Notes: generated from the sequence alone by a model not told the origin. A stretch of DNA of 64,000 bases from FEB-7 sp963698265 (GCA_963698265.1 CAVOQC010000003.1:124001-188000); one strand, 5' to 3'; shown: positions 8,716-17,377, numbered from the stretch's first letter. Translations and numbers: made by a program.

Positions 8716-8802
8716 CGCGCCCTCCGCGAAAGCCGGGGGGCGCGCTGTGGGATACTGGCGGCAGATTGCGCTCCCTGCGATCGCGCAGCCGAACGCCACG
8801 CC

Positions 8803-9462
8803 ATGCGAACCCTCTCCCACCTTTTCGACAACAACCGGTCCTGGTCGGAGCGCATCCGCGAGAGCGACCCCGCGTTCTTCAGCAAGCTCTCGGGGCAGCA
8901 GTCGCCCGCCTACCTGTGGATCGGCTGCGCGGACAGCCGCGTTCCCGCCAACGACATCGTGGGCCTGCTCCCGGGCGAGCTCTTCGTGCACCGAAACGTC
9001 GCCAACGTCGTCGTGCACACGGACCTGAACTGCCTGTCGGTGATCCAGTTCGCGGTCGACATCCTCAAGGTGCGCCACATCATCGTGTGCGGCCACTACG
9101 GCTGCGGTGGCGTGCGCGCCGCGCTCGAGGGCGACCGGCTCGGCCTCGTGGAGAACTGGCTGCGCCACGTCCAGGACGTGCGCGACAAGCACGCGGACAT
9201 CCTCTCGGTGCTCTCCGAGGCCGCGGCGCGCGCCGATCGCCTTTGCGAACTGAACGTGATCTCGCAGGTGGTGAACGTGTGCGGGACCTCGATCGTGCGC
9301 GACGCCTGGGATCGCGGCCAGGACCTCTCCGTCCACGGCTGGATCTACGGCCTGCAGGACGGGCTGCTGCGCGACCTGGGCATGACCGTGTGCGCGCTTC
9401 CCGAAGTGGAGACGCAGCACGCCCGGGCGCTCGCTTCCCTGGCCGCGGAGCGCGGCCCGTGA
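8803..9462 (+). CDS. can: Beta-class carbonic anhydrase
   Basis: A 219-residue beta carbonic anhydrase, which interconverts CO2 and bicarbonate in the cytoplasm. The zinc ligands are visible in CADSR (Cys and Asp) and in HYGCGG (His and Cys). The N-terminus (LSHLFDNNRSWSERI) and length match the E. coli Can subgroup. It overlaps the start of the downstream methyltransferase by four bases (GTGA), giving translational coupling to a gene with no obvious metabolic link. Confidence 0.96.
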   Translation: MRTLSHLFDNNRSWSERIRESDPAFFSKLSGQQSPAYLWIGCADSRVPANDIVGLLPGELFVHRNVANVVVHTDLNCLSVIQFAVDILKVRHIIVCGHYGCGGVRAALEGDRLGLVENWLRHVQDVRDKHADILSVLSEAAARADRLCELNVISQVVNVCGTSIVRDAWDRGQDLSVHGWIYGLQDGLLRDLGMTVCALPEVETQHARALASLAAERGP

Positions 9463-10145
9463 CGGAAATCACGACGGGCGAGGACACCTGGGACGCCGTC
9501 GACCGGTATTTCACCGAGTCCCTGGTGCAGCCCGACTCCGTCCTCGAGGCGGCGCTGCGCGATGCGGAGCAGGCGGGCCTGCCCGCGATCAGCGTGTCAC
9601 CGCCGCAGGGGAAGTTCCTGAACCTGCTCGCGCGCGTGCAGGGCGCGAGAAACATCCTCGAGATCGGCACGCTGGGCGGCTACAGCGCCATCTGGCTCGC
9701 CCGAGCGCTGCCGCCGGGTGGAGGGCGGCTCGTCACGCTCGAGGTGGACCCGAAGCACGCCGGGGTCGCGCGCGCCAACCTCGCCCGCGCGGGCTTCGCC
9801 CACATCGCGCAGGTGCGCCTGGGGCGCGCCATCGACACCCTGCCGGAACTCGAAAGCGAGGGCGCGGGCCCCTTCGACCTGGTCTTCATCGACGCCGACA
9901 AGCCCTCGAACCCGGAGTACTTCGACTGGGCGTTGAAGCTCTCCCGGCGCGGCACGGTGATCATCGTGGACAACGTGGTGCGCGGTGGCGCCGTCGCCGA
10001 CGCCGCGAGCCGGGATGCGGCGGTTCTCGGCGTGCGCCGGCTCAACCGGATGATGGGTTCGGACAAGCGCGTGTCCGCGACCGCGCTGCAGACCGTGGGG
10101 AGCAAGGGCTACGACGGATTCTCCATCGCCCTCGTGATCGGCTGA
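9459..10145 (+). CDS. SAM-dependent O-methyltransferase (catechol/caffeoyl-CoA type)
   Basis: A 228-residue class I methyltransferase of the O-methyltransferase family 3 (catechol / caffeoyl-CoA type). The SAM site is ILEIGTLGGYSAIWLA. FDLVFIDADKP carries the metal-binding Asp and IIVDNVVRGG the next conserved motif. The start is a GTG at 9459 inside the carbonic anhydrase stop. Its own stop TGA overlaps the ATG of the next gene (TGATG). The substrate is not predictable from sequence; bacterial relatives methylate small phenolics. Confidence 0.92.
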   Translation: MTEITTGEDTWDAVDRYFTESLVQPDSVLEAALRDAEQAGLPAISVSPPQGKFLNLLARVQGARNILEIGTLGGYSAIWLARALPPGGGRLVTLEVDPKHAGVARANLARAGFAHIAQVRLGRAIDTLPELESEGAGPFDLVFIDADKPSNPEYFDWALKLSRRGTVIIVDNVVRGGAVADAASRDAAVLGVRRLNRMMGSDKRVSATALQTVGSKGYDGFSIALVIG

Positions 10146-10975
10146 TGGCGCGGGTCTTCATCGCCGGCGCGGGATACGTGGGCACCGTGGCCGCCGCGCT
10201 GCTCGCGCAGGCGGGCCATGCCGTGGACATCGGGCGGCGCACGGCGACCGGCGCTCCCGGCACGCACGCCATGGATGTCCTTCGGCCCGAGACCTACCCG
10301 GCCGCGCTCGCCGGGGCGGAGTGCGTGGTGTATTGCGTCTCGGCGGACGCTTTCACTCCCGAGGCCTACCGCGACGCCTATGTCGAGGGGCTCGCGCGCG
10401 TGATCGAAGCTGCCGCGAAGGGCGCGGCCCGGCGCCTGGTGTTCGTCTCCTCCACCGGCGTCTTCGGGCAGGACGACGGCAGCGTCGTCGACGAGCGCTC
10501 GCCCGCGCAACCGCGCGGATTCTCCGGTCGCGTGATCCTCGAGGGCGAGGCCCTCGCCGCCGCCGCGCCGCTCGAAGCGGCGAGCATCCGCTTTTCCGGG
10601 ATCTACGGCCCCGGGCGCGACCGGCTCGTGAGGCTCGCGCGCGAAGGCACCCCGGTCTCGGCCCGGTCGCGGGCGGCGATCACCAACCGCATCCACCGCG
10701 ACGATTGCGCGCGCGCGCTGGTGCACCTCGTGGAGCGCACGGCCGTGGCGCCGCTCTACCTCGGCAGCGACGAAGCCCCCACGGCCATGGGCGAGATCCT
10801 CGACTGGATCGCCGCGCGGCTCGGCGTGGCCCCGGGGCCGGTGGGCGACGACGCGGCGCAGGTGCTGCAACGCGGCGGCAACAAGCGCATCTCCAGCGCG
10901 GCGCTTCGCGCCTCGGGTTTCGCCTTTCGCTACCCCACCTACCGCGAAGGGTTCGCGGCGATCCTGGACGGCTGA
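10145..10975 (+). CDS. NAD(P)-dependent epimerase/dehydratase-like protein (YeeZ type)
   Basis: A 276-residue extended/atypical SDR protein. The nucleotide-binding motif is GAGYVGTVAAALL, close to GxGxxG at the N-terminus. Later come LVFVSSTGVFGQ and RFSGIYGPGRDRL, typical of YeeZ-like sugar-nucleotide epimerase relatives. The catalytic YxxxK is not evident: the equivalent area reads FSGRVILEGE, as in YeeZ-type members that lack it. It is the last gene of the coupled run after the methyltransferase. Confidence 0.88.
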   Translation: MARVFIAGAGYVGTVAAALLAQAGHAVDIGRRTATGAPGTHAMDVLRPETYPAALAGAECVVYCVSADAFTPEAYRDAYVEGLARVIEAAAKGAARRLVFVSSTGVFGQDDGSVVDERSPAQPRGFSGRVILEGEALAAAAPLEAASIRFSGIYGPGRDRLVRLAREGTPVSARSRAAITNRIHRDDCARALVHLVERTAVAPLYLGSDEAPTAMGEILDWIAARLGVAPGPVGDDAAQVLQRGGNKRISSAALRASGFAFRYPTYREGFAAILDG

Positions 10976-11087
10976 AACCCGGGCGAGGCGCATCGGGAGG
11001 CCTCCGGAATCTTGCGCCTAGACAAGCATTTGCGAGGCGTCCGTGCGAGAATGGCGCGGTCCCCACCCGACTGAGGAGAACTCGATC

Positions 11088-11249
11088 TTGGCCAAACCCA
11101 ACTACGCATTCGAGAAGCGCAAGCGCGAACTGGAGCAGAAGCGCAAGAAGGAAGAAAAGCTCCAGCGCAAGTTGCAGAACAAGCAGGCGAAGGAAGGCGA
11201 AGGCACAGAGCCCGCCGCGGCCCCCGAGGCCGACACCCCGCCTGCCTGA
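11088..11249 (+). CDS. Small, highly charged protein of unknown function
   Basis: A 53-residue protein. I place the start at the TTG at 11088 because a GAGGAG ribosome site lies eight bases before it and the protein then opens as (M)AKPNYAFEKRKRELEQKRKKEEK, a form common in small betaproteobacterial proteins. An upstream GTG at 11043 would add a non-conserved-looking leader. The middle is a Lys/Glu-rich helix with coiled-coil character and the tail is Ala/Pro-rich. Function unknown; nucleic-acid or ribosome association is possible from charge alone. Confidence 0.65.
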   Translation: MAKPNYAFEKRKRELEQKRKKEEKLQRKLQNKQAKEGEGTEPAAAPEADTPPA

Positions 11250-11279
11250 GGCCGCCGCCCCGCCAGGGGATGCCTCCCG

Positions 11280-11897
11280 ATGTACCACGGCGAACGGTTC
11301 AACGGACTGACCCACCTCTCCGGAGCGCTCCTCGCGCTCACCGGCGCGATAGTCCTGATCGTCATGGGGTCCCTCCAGGCGGACCCGTGGAAGATCGTGA
11401 GCTTCTCGATCTACGGCGCCACGCTCTTCTTCCTGTACCTGTCCTCCACGCTCTACCACTCGACGCGCGGGCGCACGAAGGCCGTGTTCCGCAAGCTCGA
11501 CCACGCCGCGATCTACCTGCTCATCGCCGGGACCTACACGCCCTTCGCGCTCGTCACGCTGAACGGCCCCTGGGGGTGGTCGCTCTTCGGCGTCGTGTGG
11601 GGGCTCGCAGTCCTCGGCGTGGCCCAGGAGATCTGGCTCGCAAAGGGCGCGCGCGGCTTCTCCCTCGCGCTCTACCTGCTGATGGGGTGGATCTCCGTGA
11701 TCGCCGTGGTGCCACTCATCGAGGCGCTCACCTGGGGAGGCTTCGCGTGGCTCGCGGCGGGCGGGATTGTGTACACCGCGGGCGTGGTCTTCTACCTCTA
11801 CGACGAACGCTTCCGGCATTTCCACGGCATTTGGCACCTCTTCGTCCTGGCCGGCAGCGCCATCCACTACGCCGCCATCGTGCTCTACGTGGCCTGA
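11280..11897 (+). CDS. Hemolysin III / YqfA (TrhA) family membrane protein
   Basis: A 205-residue protein with seven predicted membrane segments, of the HlyIII (PAQR-like) superfamily. Family motifs are visible: ERFNGLTHLSGAL at the N-terminus, SSTLYHS, KLDHAAIYLLIAGTYTPF, and the C-terminal WHLFVLAGSAIHY. These carry the conserved Ser, His and Asp residues that form a metal site in the superfamily. Despite the family name there is no evidence of haemolysis; members affect membrane lipid homeostasis. It starts 30 bases after the small charged protein. Confidence 0.93.
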   Translation: MYHGERFNGLTHLSGALLALTGAIVLIVMGSLQADPWKIVSFSIYGATLFFLYLSSTLYHSTRGRTKAVFRKLDHAAIYLLIAGTYTPFALVTLNGPWGWSLFGVVWGLAVLGVAQEIWLAKGARGFSLALYLLMGWISVIAVVPLIEALTWGGFAWLAAGGIVYTAGVVFYLYDERFRHFHGIWHLFVLAGSAIHYAAIVLYVA

Positions 11898-11992
11898 GGC
11901 GACTTCGGGGCACGTCGAAGTTCCAGGACCCCTTCGCGAACACCTCGCCCGCCGGCGCCGCTCGCCCGCCTGCGCGTCGAGATCGCGGACGT

Positions 11993-12008
11993 CGAAATGC
12001 GCATTTCG
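11993..12008. promoter_or_regulatory. Perfect 16-bp palindrome upstream of kup
   Basis: The sequence CGAAATGCGCATTTCG is a perfect inverted repeat lying 88 bases before the kup start codon, in a 199-base gap. It is less GC-rich than its surroundings. It could be an operator for a dimeric regulator. No regulator is identified. Confidence 0.4.
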
Positions 12009-12063
12009 CGGCGTGGCCTCGCTTGTGCAGTGCAGCAAAGCGGCGTAGAGTCCCCCGCCAATT

Positions 12064-12093
12064 CGCCCCGGAGCCCTTTCCGGGGCGGGAGGG
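12064..12093 (+). promoter_or_regulatory. Hairpin abutting the kup ribosome-binding site
   Basis: A 9-bp GC-rich stem (12064-12072 with 12079-12087, six-base loop) ends where the ribosome site of kup (GGGAGGG, 12087-12093) begins, four bases before the ATG at 12097. In RNA the hairpin would touch or partly mask the ribosome site, so it could affect translation. There is no T-run, so it is not an obvious terminator. Confidence 0.4.
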
Positions 12094-12096
12094 CGC

Positions 12097-14001
12097 ATGA
12101 ATTCCCCAGCAGCACCGATCGACCCAATGCACGCGTCACGGCGGGCCCTCGCCCCGATGGTCGTCGGCGCGCTCGGCATCGTCTTCGGCGACATCGGCAC
12201 GAGCCCGCTCTACGCGCTCAAGGAATGCTTCAGCCCCGATCACGGCATCGCGCCCACTTCCGCCAACGTCGTGGGGCTGCTCTCGCTCATCACCTGGTCC
12301 ATGGCCTGGGTGATCGCCTTCAAGTACCTCACGGTGATGCTGCGGGCCGACAACGACGGCGAGGGCGGCATCCTCGCCCTCCTCGCGCTTGCGCTGCGCG
12401 GGCTGCACCACGAGCCGCGCACGCGCTGGTTCGTGGTGAGCCTGGGGATCTTCGGCGCGGCGATGTTCTACGGCGACAGCATGATCACGCCGGCCATCTC
12501 GGTGCTCTCGGCGGTGGAGGGCCTGGAGATCGCCGCTCCCGTCATCGCGCACTGGGTGATCCCGGTGACCATCGCGATCCTCACCGCGCTCTTCGTGATC
12601 CAGCGCCACGGCACCGCGAGCGTCGGCGCCTTCTTCGGCCCGATCACCGCAGTCTGGTTCGTGGCGATCGGGATCGCCGGAGCCTCGCGGATCGGAGACC
12701 ACCCGGACATCCTCTTCGCCCTCAACCCCGCGATGGCCGTCTCGTTCCTCGTGGCCCACCCGGTGGCCGGTTTCCTCGTGCTCGGCGCGATCTTTCTCGT
12801 GCTCACCGGCGGGGAGGCGCTCTATGCCGACATGGGCCACTTCGGCCGCAGGCCGATCCGCATCGCCTGGTTCGGCCTCGTGATGCCGGCGCTGCTCCTG
12901 AACTACTACGGCCAGGGCGCCTTCGTGCTCGCCCACCCCGAGGCGATCCGCAATCCGTTCTACCTGATGTTGCCGGACTGGAGCGTGCTGCCGATGGTCG
13001 GCCTCGCGACCGCCGCCGCGGTGATCGCCTCCCAGGCCGTGATCTCGGGAGCGTTCTCCATCACGCGCCAGGCGATCCACCTGGGATACATCCCTCGCCT
13101 CGAGATCCTGCACACCTCGTTTCGGCAGATCGGGCAGGTGTACGTTCCCTTCGTCAACTGGATGCTCTTCGGGGCGGTAGTCCTCCTCGTGCTGGGTTTC
13201 CGGACCTCCGGTGGCCTCGCCAATGCCTACGGGATCGCGGTGTCGGCCACGATGGTGATCGAGTGCATGCTCGCCATGGTCGTCGCGCACCGGCTGTGGA
13301 AATGGCACCCGCTCGCCACTGTCGGCGTCCTGGGCGCGATGCTCGTGGTCGATCTCGCGTTCTTCGCCTCCAACGCGGCGAAGTTCCTCTCCGGCGGCTG
13401 GTTCCCGCTGGTGGTCGGTGCCGGGCTCTACGTCCTCCTGGTCACCTGGAAGCGCGGGCGCACGCTCCTCATGCGTCGCATGAGCGACCAGGGCATTCCG
13501 CTCGAGCCCTTCCTCGACGCGCTCGCGGTGAGCCCGCCGCAGGTGGTCCCCGGCACGGCGATCTTCATGACCAGTGCGCCGGGCAAGGTTCCCCACGCGA
13601 TGCTGCACAACCTGAAGCACAACAAGGTGCTGCACGAGCGCGTGGTGTTCCTCACGGTCGTCACGCACGACGTGCCCTTGGTCCCCGTGGAGGACCGCGT
13701 GCAGCTCGCGCACCTTCGCGACGGGTTCTGGCAGGCGGAGGCGTGGTACGGCTTCAAGGAGCACCCGGACATCGCGGAGATCCTCGCCACCTGCAAGAGC
13801 CGCTACCAGCTCGCGTTCGATCCCATGGAGACCTCGTACTTCCTGTCGCGCGAGACCATCGTCGCCGGCAAGCGACAGGGCATGGCGCCGTGGCGCGACC
13901 ACCTCTTCGCGTGGATGAGCCGCAATGCCACGCGGGCGACCGACTTCTTCAACATCCCGATCAATCGCGTGGTGGAACTGGGCACCCACGTGGACATCTG
14001 A
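12097..14001 (+). CDS. kup: Low-affinity potassium transporter Kup
   Basis: A 634-residue KUP/HAK/KT family potassium uptake protein of the inner membrane, probably K+/H+ symport. The diagnostic N-terminal motif GIVFGDIGTSPLYALKE is present, followed by about twelve membrane helices and a C-terminal cytosolic domain from around residue 460. GGEALYADMGHFG is another conserved stretch. The length is normal for E. coli Kup. The ATG at 12097 follows a good ribosome site; a downstream Met at residue 11 is an alternative. Confidence 0.96.
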   Translation: MNSPAAPIDPMHASRRALAPMVVGALGIVFGDIGTSPLYALKECFSPDHGIAPTSANVVGLLSLITWSMAWVIAFKYLTVMLRADNDGEGGILALLALALRGLHHEPRTRWFVVSLGIFGAAMFYGDSMITPAISVLSAVEGLEIAAPVIAHWVIPVTIAILTALFVIQRHGTASVGAFFGPITAVWFVAIGIAGASRIGDHPDILFALNPAMAVSFLVAHPVAGFLVLGAIFLVLTGGEALYADMGHFGRRPIRIAWFGLVMPALLLNYYGQGAFVLAHPEAIRNPFYLMLPDWSVLPMVGLATAAAVIASQAVISGAFSITRQAIHLGYIPRLEILHTSFRQIGQVYVPFVNWMLFGAVVLLVLGFRTSGGLANAYGIAVSATMVIECMLAMVVAHRLWKWHPLATVGVLGAMLVVDLAFFASNAAKFLSGGWFPLVVGAGLYVLLVTWKRGRTLLMRRMSDQGIPLEPFLDALAVSPPQVVPGTAIFMTSAPGKVPHAMLHNLKHNKVLHERVVFLTVVTHDVPLVPVEDRVQLAHLRDGFWQAEAWYGFKEHPDIAEILATCKSRYQLAFDPMETSYFLSRETIVAGKRQGMAPWRDHLFAWMSRNATRATDFFNIPINRVVELGTHVDI

Positions 14002-14092
14002 ATCCGCGTCAACGATTCGCGCGCGATAAGCGTTAAGCTCTACGACATGCGCCGCGCAACACCGGCGGCGCGCAATCGCACAGGAGGATTCG

Positions 14093-14971
14093 ATGAACAC
14101 CCCCGCTGCCAACGGCGCCACTTCCCGCACGGGCGTCCACCCCGGCATCGTCGTCGGGGCCGTTGCCGTCGTAGTCTTCGGGGCCGCCGGCGCGGCCTCC
14201 TACCTGGGCCTCCTGCCCGGCCAGGCCGGCAAGTCGTCCACGACCCCCATGAGCATGGCCGCGCCCGCGCAGCAGGCGGGCGTCGTTCCCGATGCCGTGG
14301 TCCCGCCCGCGCCCGTCGCCATGGCACCGGCACCCGCCGCGGTGCCCGAGCCGAAGCCGGAACCCGTTGCCGCAGTTCCCGCGCCGGCGCCCGAACCCGC
14401 TGCCGCAGCTCCGGCGCCAGCGCCCGAACCCGTTGCCGCAGCGCCCGCGCCGAAACCCGCGCCACCGCCGGCGCCCGTGAAGCCGCGCGTGGCCAAGCCC
14501 GCTCCGGCCCCGGCCGCCGCCAGGCCTGCGCCGAGCACGCCCAGCTACGCCGCCGCCGCTCCCGCCTACGCGTCCAGCGCCCCGCCGCCGGCCGTCGCCG
14601 AGCCGGAAGCGGCGCCCGCGCCGAAGCTCTGCCGCGACTGCGGCACCGTGAGCGAGATAATCCCCATCGAGAAGAAGGGCGAGTCGAGCGGCGCAGGTGC
14701 GGTGCTCGGCGGCATCGTCGGCGGCGTGCTCGGCCACCAGGTCGGCGGCGGCCGCGGCAAGGATGTCGCCACCGTCGCGGGCGCCCTTGGCGGCGCCCTC
14801 GTGGGCAACGAGATGGAGAAGGGTCGCGCCACCATCGTCGCCTGGAACGTGCGCGTGCGCCTGGAGGACGGCACCAACAAGGTGGTGCGCTACACCGCGG
14901 AGCCCTCGTGGCGCGTGGGCGACAAGGTCCGCATCGAGAACGGAAGGATCGTCAGCGCGTCGCGGCCTTGA
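14093..14971 (+). CDS. Glycine-zipper 2TM protein with N-terminal anchor and Pro/Ala repeat linker
   Basis: A 292-residue envelope protein. Residues 20-45 form a transmembrane helix (IVVGAVAVVVFGAAGAASYLGLL). Residues about 60-175 are a Pro/Ala/Glu-rich spacer containing an 11-residue repeat. Residues about 195-255 carry the glycine-zipper 2TM (rick_17kDa/SlyB-like) domain: GAVLGGIVGGVLGHQVGGG and ATVAGALGGALVGNEME. A small beta domain follows (WNVRVRLEDGTNKVVRY). A strong AGGAGG ribosome site precedes the ATG. The architecture suggests a protein anchored in the inner membrane that spans the periplasm with a TonB-like spacer. Its 3' end overlaps the convergent META gene by 20 bases. Confidence 0.85.
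   Translation: MNTPAANGATSRTGVHPGIVVGAVAVVVFGAAGAASYLGLLPGQAGKSSTTPMSMAAPAQQAGVVPDAVVPPAPVAMAPAPAAVPEPKPEPVAAVPAPAPEPAAAAPAPAPEPVAAAPAPKPAPPPAPVKPRVAKPAPAPAAARPAPSTPSYAAAAPAYASSAPPPAVAEPEAAPAPKLCRDCGTVSEIIPIEKKGESSGAGAVLGGIVGGVLGHQVGGGRGKDVATVAGALGGALVGNEMEKGRATIVAWNVRVRLEDGTNKVVRYTAEPSWRVGDKVRIENGRIVSASRP
14361..14459 (+). repeat. Three tandem 33-bp repeats coding for an 11-residue Pro/Ala unit
   Basis: Three consecutive 33-base units start at 14361, 14394 and 14427, each beginning AACCCG(T/C)TGCCGCAG. They encode variants of PVAAVPAPAPE inside the glycine-zipper protein. The copies differ at a few positions, so this is an imperfect tandem array that could vary in copy number between strains by slippage. 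Confidence 0.75.
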
Positions 14972-15368
14972 AGTCGAGCCCGCCCGCCGACCCGTCGATG
15001 CGCAGGGTGTCGCCGGTCACGCGCACGCTGGTCGAGGTGCGCAGCACCCCGAGGAGCCGCTCCTCGACCGCCATCGCCACGCCATCGCACAGGCGCTTGG
15101 AGGTGCCGATCGTCGAGAACACGATCGCGCCCGCGCCGACGCTGTCCTGCAGGTAGCGGCCCAGGATGCTGTTGCATCCCGAGGAGCCCGTGACGGCCCC
15201 GTCGCCGAACTCCAGGTAGGGCGCCTCGCCGGCGAGCTTGCGCTCGGTCACGAGCATCCACTTCGTGCCCACGAAGGGCAGCGGCGGAGGTTCGCGCTTC
15301 ACGGGCACGAACTGGCAGGCCGGCAGCAGCACGAGGAGCGCCAGGGCGCGCAGCGGTGGCATCGTCAT
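14952..15368 (-). CDS. META-domain lipoprotein (HslJ-like)
   Basis: A 138-residue lipoprotein candidate with a lipobox (LLVLLPAC, Cys as first mature residue) and a META/DUF306 domain as in E. coli HslJ: WMLVTERKL, LEFGDGAVTGSSGCNSILGRY and ERLLGVLRTSTSVRVTGDTL. HslJ is linked to heat induction and novobiocin tolerance, but the biochemical role is unknown. The start overlaps the stop of the YHS gene (ATGA); a second ATG at 15362 is possible. Its 3' end overlaps the convergent glycine-zipper gene by 20 bases. Confidence 0.85.
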   Translation of the reverse strand: MTMPPLRALALLVLLPACQFVPVKREPPPLPFVGTKWMLVTERKLAGEAPYLEFGDGAVTGSSGCNSILGRYLQDSVGAGAIVFSTIGTSKRLCDGVAMAVEERLLGVLRTSTSVRVTGDTLRIDGSAGGLDFKAATR

Positions 15369-15937
15369 TTCCCCTGCCTCGCCCGCCAGGCTTCCTCGAG
15401 TTCCTTCCCCGACCGGTAGTGCGGCACCCGGAAGACGAGCCGCCTGGCCGTCTGGATGCGCGGGTGCATGCCTTCCACCTCGTCGCGCCAGTAGCGCTGC
15501 GCGAGCTCGAGGTTGCGCTTCTCGTCCATGAGGAAGTAGTTCCGCGACGACTGCCCGCCGAAGATGTAGAGCTTGCCGTCGATGATCTTCCAGGTGTCCG
15601 GGTCGCCTCCCCAGGGGATGGCGTAGGCGATGCCGTTGGCGCAGAAGCCGCCGAACTGCGGCACGTAGGACGCGGGCTGCTTCAGGAACAGCTCGCGGTG
15701 CGCCGCGCTCGCGAACCGGTAGGTGACGCCCTCGTGATCGGCCTTGATCGCAGGGCTTCCGGCGACATGGTCGCCGCGGGTGAAGTACGCCACCGGATCG
15801 AATCCCTTGAGCATGAGCCGGGAATCGTCGCCCTCGGAGACGGTGTTCACCGTCTGGCAGGCGGCGAGGACGAGGCCCGCGGCAAGGAGAAGCGCGGTGC
15901 GGGGGAAGGCAGGGTGCATGGCGGAGGGCCTTTTCAT
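15365..15937 (-). CDS. YHS-domain lipoprotein
   Basis: A 190-residue protein with a signal peptide and lipobox (LAAGLVLAAC). The YHS-like domain follows: GFDPVAYFTRGDHVAGSPAI, TYRFASAAHRELFLKQPASYVPQFGGFCANGI, a pattern shared with putative metal-binding exported YHS proteins. The C-terminal 70 residues are family-typical (NYFLMDEKRNLELAQRYW). It is the middle gene of a three-gene minus-strand operon, joined by ATGA overlaps on both sides. The upstream overlap supports the start at 15937 rather than the later Met. Confidence 0.85.
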   Translation of the reverse strand: MKRPSAMHPAFPRTALLLAAGLVLAACQTVNTVSEGDDSRLMLKGFDPVAYFTRGDHVAGSPAIKADHEGVTYRFASAAHRELFLKQPASYVPQFGGFCANGIAYAIPWGGDPDTWKIIDGKLYIFGGQSSRNYFLMDEKRNLELAQRYWRDEVEGMHPRIQTARRLVFRVPHYRSGKELEEAWRARQGK

Positions 15938-16653
15938 CGGAAGAGCATCGAGATGCCGTCGACCACCAGGTCGATCACGGCGGGCGTGGACTGCATGGGC
16001 GTGATCCTGCGCGTCCAGAGGCTGTCGCGCGGCGCGGACTTGTGCGTGGCGATGAGGGACTCGAACGCCTCGGAGATGTCCTTCGCGCCCGGAGCCGTGC
16101 GCTTTCTATCGGCGTCGCTCAGGGAGGCGAGCGTGCGCTCCACGGCGTCCGCGTCCAGGGCCGAGATCGGCGAACGGCAATAGCCGCAGGCGCCGTCCCG
16201 GGAAAGGTCCACGATTGCGCCGCAACCCGAGCAGCGCAGCTGCTTCACGGTGGCCCTGAGGGAGTCGATCTCCGGCTGCGAGAGCGAGCGGATGAACTGC
16301 TTCTCGCGCAGGAACTGGAAGAAGGTCGTGAACCGCCCGTGCCCCGAGGGGCACCGGTGGTAGGTCAGGCGGTTCGTGCGCTGGATGTCGTGGGTGAGCA
16401 GGAGCTTTTCCTTGCAGTGCGGGCAGCCCATGCGGTCGGCGACCGGCCTCGCGGGCTGGTCGCGGTGCTCGTGGATCAGCCGGAAGAGCTCGATCACGGA
16501 GGAAGGCGCGAGCTGCGCGCTCTCGTACTGGTCGAACCAGATACCGTGGCAGTCCCAGCACAGGTCCAGTATCACTTCGCCGTGGACCTGCCGCCCGAAG
16601 CGGCGCTTGTCCATCGGCGCTCGGCAACTCGGGCAGGCGTGTGGCGTGGGCAT
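15934..16653 (-). CDS. Zinc-ribbon protein with two or more CxxC modules
   Basis: A 239-residue cytoplasmic protein. The N-terminus is a TFIIB-type zinc ribbon (CPSCRAPMDKR, then LDLCWDCHGIWFDQYE). A second CPHC pair is at about residue 75, and a third ribbon (LRCSGCGAIVDLSRDGACGYCRSPI) is at about 140-165. The C-terminus is partly hydrophobic. The function is unknown; zf-TFIIB proteins of this kind are thought to bind zinc or nucleic acid. It is the first gene of the operon with the YHS and META lipoproteins. Confidence 0.8.
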   Translation of the reverse strand: MPTPHACPSCRAPMDKRRFGRQVHGEVILDLCWDCHGIWFDQYESAQLAPSSVIELFRLIHEHRDQPARPVADRMGCPHCKEKLLLTHDIQRTNRLTYHRCPSGHGRFTTFFQFLREKQFIRSLSQPEIDSLRATVKQLRCSGCGAIVDLSRDGACGYCRSPISALDADAVERTLASLSDADRKRTAPGAKDISEAFESLIATHKSAPRDSLWTRRITPMQSTPAVIDLVVDGISMLFR

Positions 16654-16714
16654 GGGCAGCGCACAGGGTACCGGCCCTCCGGGGACGGGGCAACCCTGTG
16701 CAATACTTTCGCCC

Positions 16715-17377
16715 GTGTGCAGCCGCTATTTCCTCGACGCCGACGGCAACGTGATCGCCTACACGTTCCACGTGCCGGTGCACGATCGCATCCGCAAGCG
16801 CTTCAACATCGCGCCCACCCAGGAGGCGCCGGTGGTGCGCCTGGACGAGGCCGGCGGGCGCGAGGTCGCCCTGCTGCGCTGGGGCCTCGTGCCGTCCTGG
16901 TCGAAGGACATCGCGATCGGCAACCGCATGATCAACGCCCGCAGCGAAACCGTGACGGAGAAGCCTTCGTTCCGCAATGCCTTCCGGAGTCGCCGCTGCG
17001 CCGTGCCCGCCACGGGGTTCTTCGAATGGAAAGGCGAGCCGGGAAGGAAGCAGCCCTACGCGATCACGGCGGCGGACCAGCCGCTCTTCGCGCTCGCGGG
17101 CCTGTGGGAACGCTGGCACGACAAGGCCCACCCCGAGGCACCGCCCGTCGAGACCTTCACGATCCTCACCACCGAGGCCAACGAGACGGTGGCACCCGTC
17201 CACGACCGGATGCCCGTGATCCTGCCCGCCGACCGCGTGCAGGACTGGCTCGCCGCACCGCCCGCCGAGGCCCATGCGCTCCTGGTGCCCTACGCGGGCC
17301 CGCTTCGCGTGCGCGCCGTCTCGAAGCTGGTCGGCAACCCGCGAAACGATTCGCCCGAACTGCTCGCCGACGCCTAG
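16715..17377 (+). CDS. yedK: SRAP-domain protein (YedK/HMCES family)
   Basis: A 220-residue SOS-response-associated peptidase family protein. Members crosslink covalently to abasic sites in single-stranded DNA through the N-terminal cysteine. Starting at the GTG at 16715 puts Cys at position 2, as required after Met removal (MCSRYFL). Other conserved motifs are NARSETV, CAVPATGFFEW with the catalytic Glu, and APVHDRMPVIL with the catalytic His. It converges on the exonuclease/GIY-YIG gene with a four-base overlap of the 3' ends. No LexA box was identified. Confidence 0.94.
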   Translation: MCSRYFLDADGNVIAYTFHVPVHDRIRKRFNIAPTQEAPVVRLDEAGGREVALLRWGLVPSWSKDIAIGNRMINARSETVTEKPSFRNAFRSRRCAVPATGFFEWKGEPGRKQPYAITAADQPLFALAGLWERWHDKAHPEAPPVETFTILTTEANETVAPVHDRMPVILPADRVQDWLAAPPAEAHALLVPYAGPLRVRAVSKLVGNPRNDSPELLADA

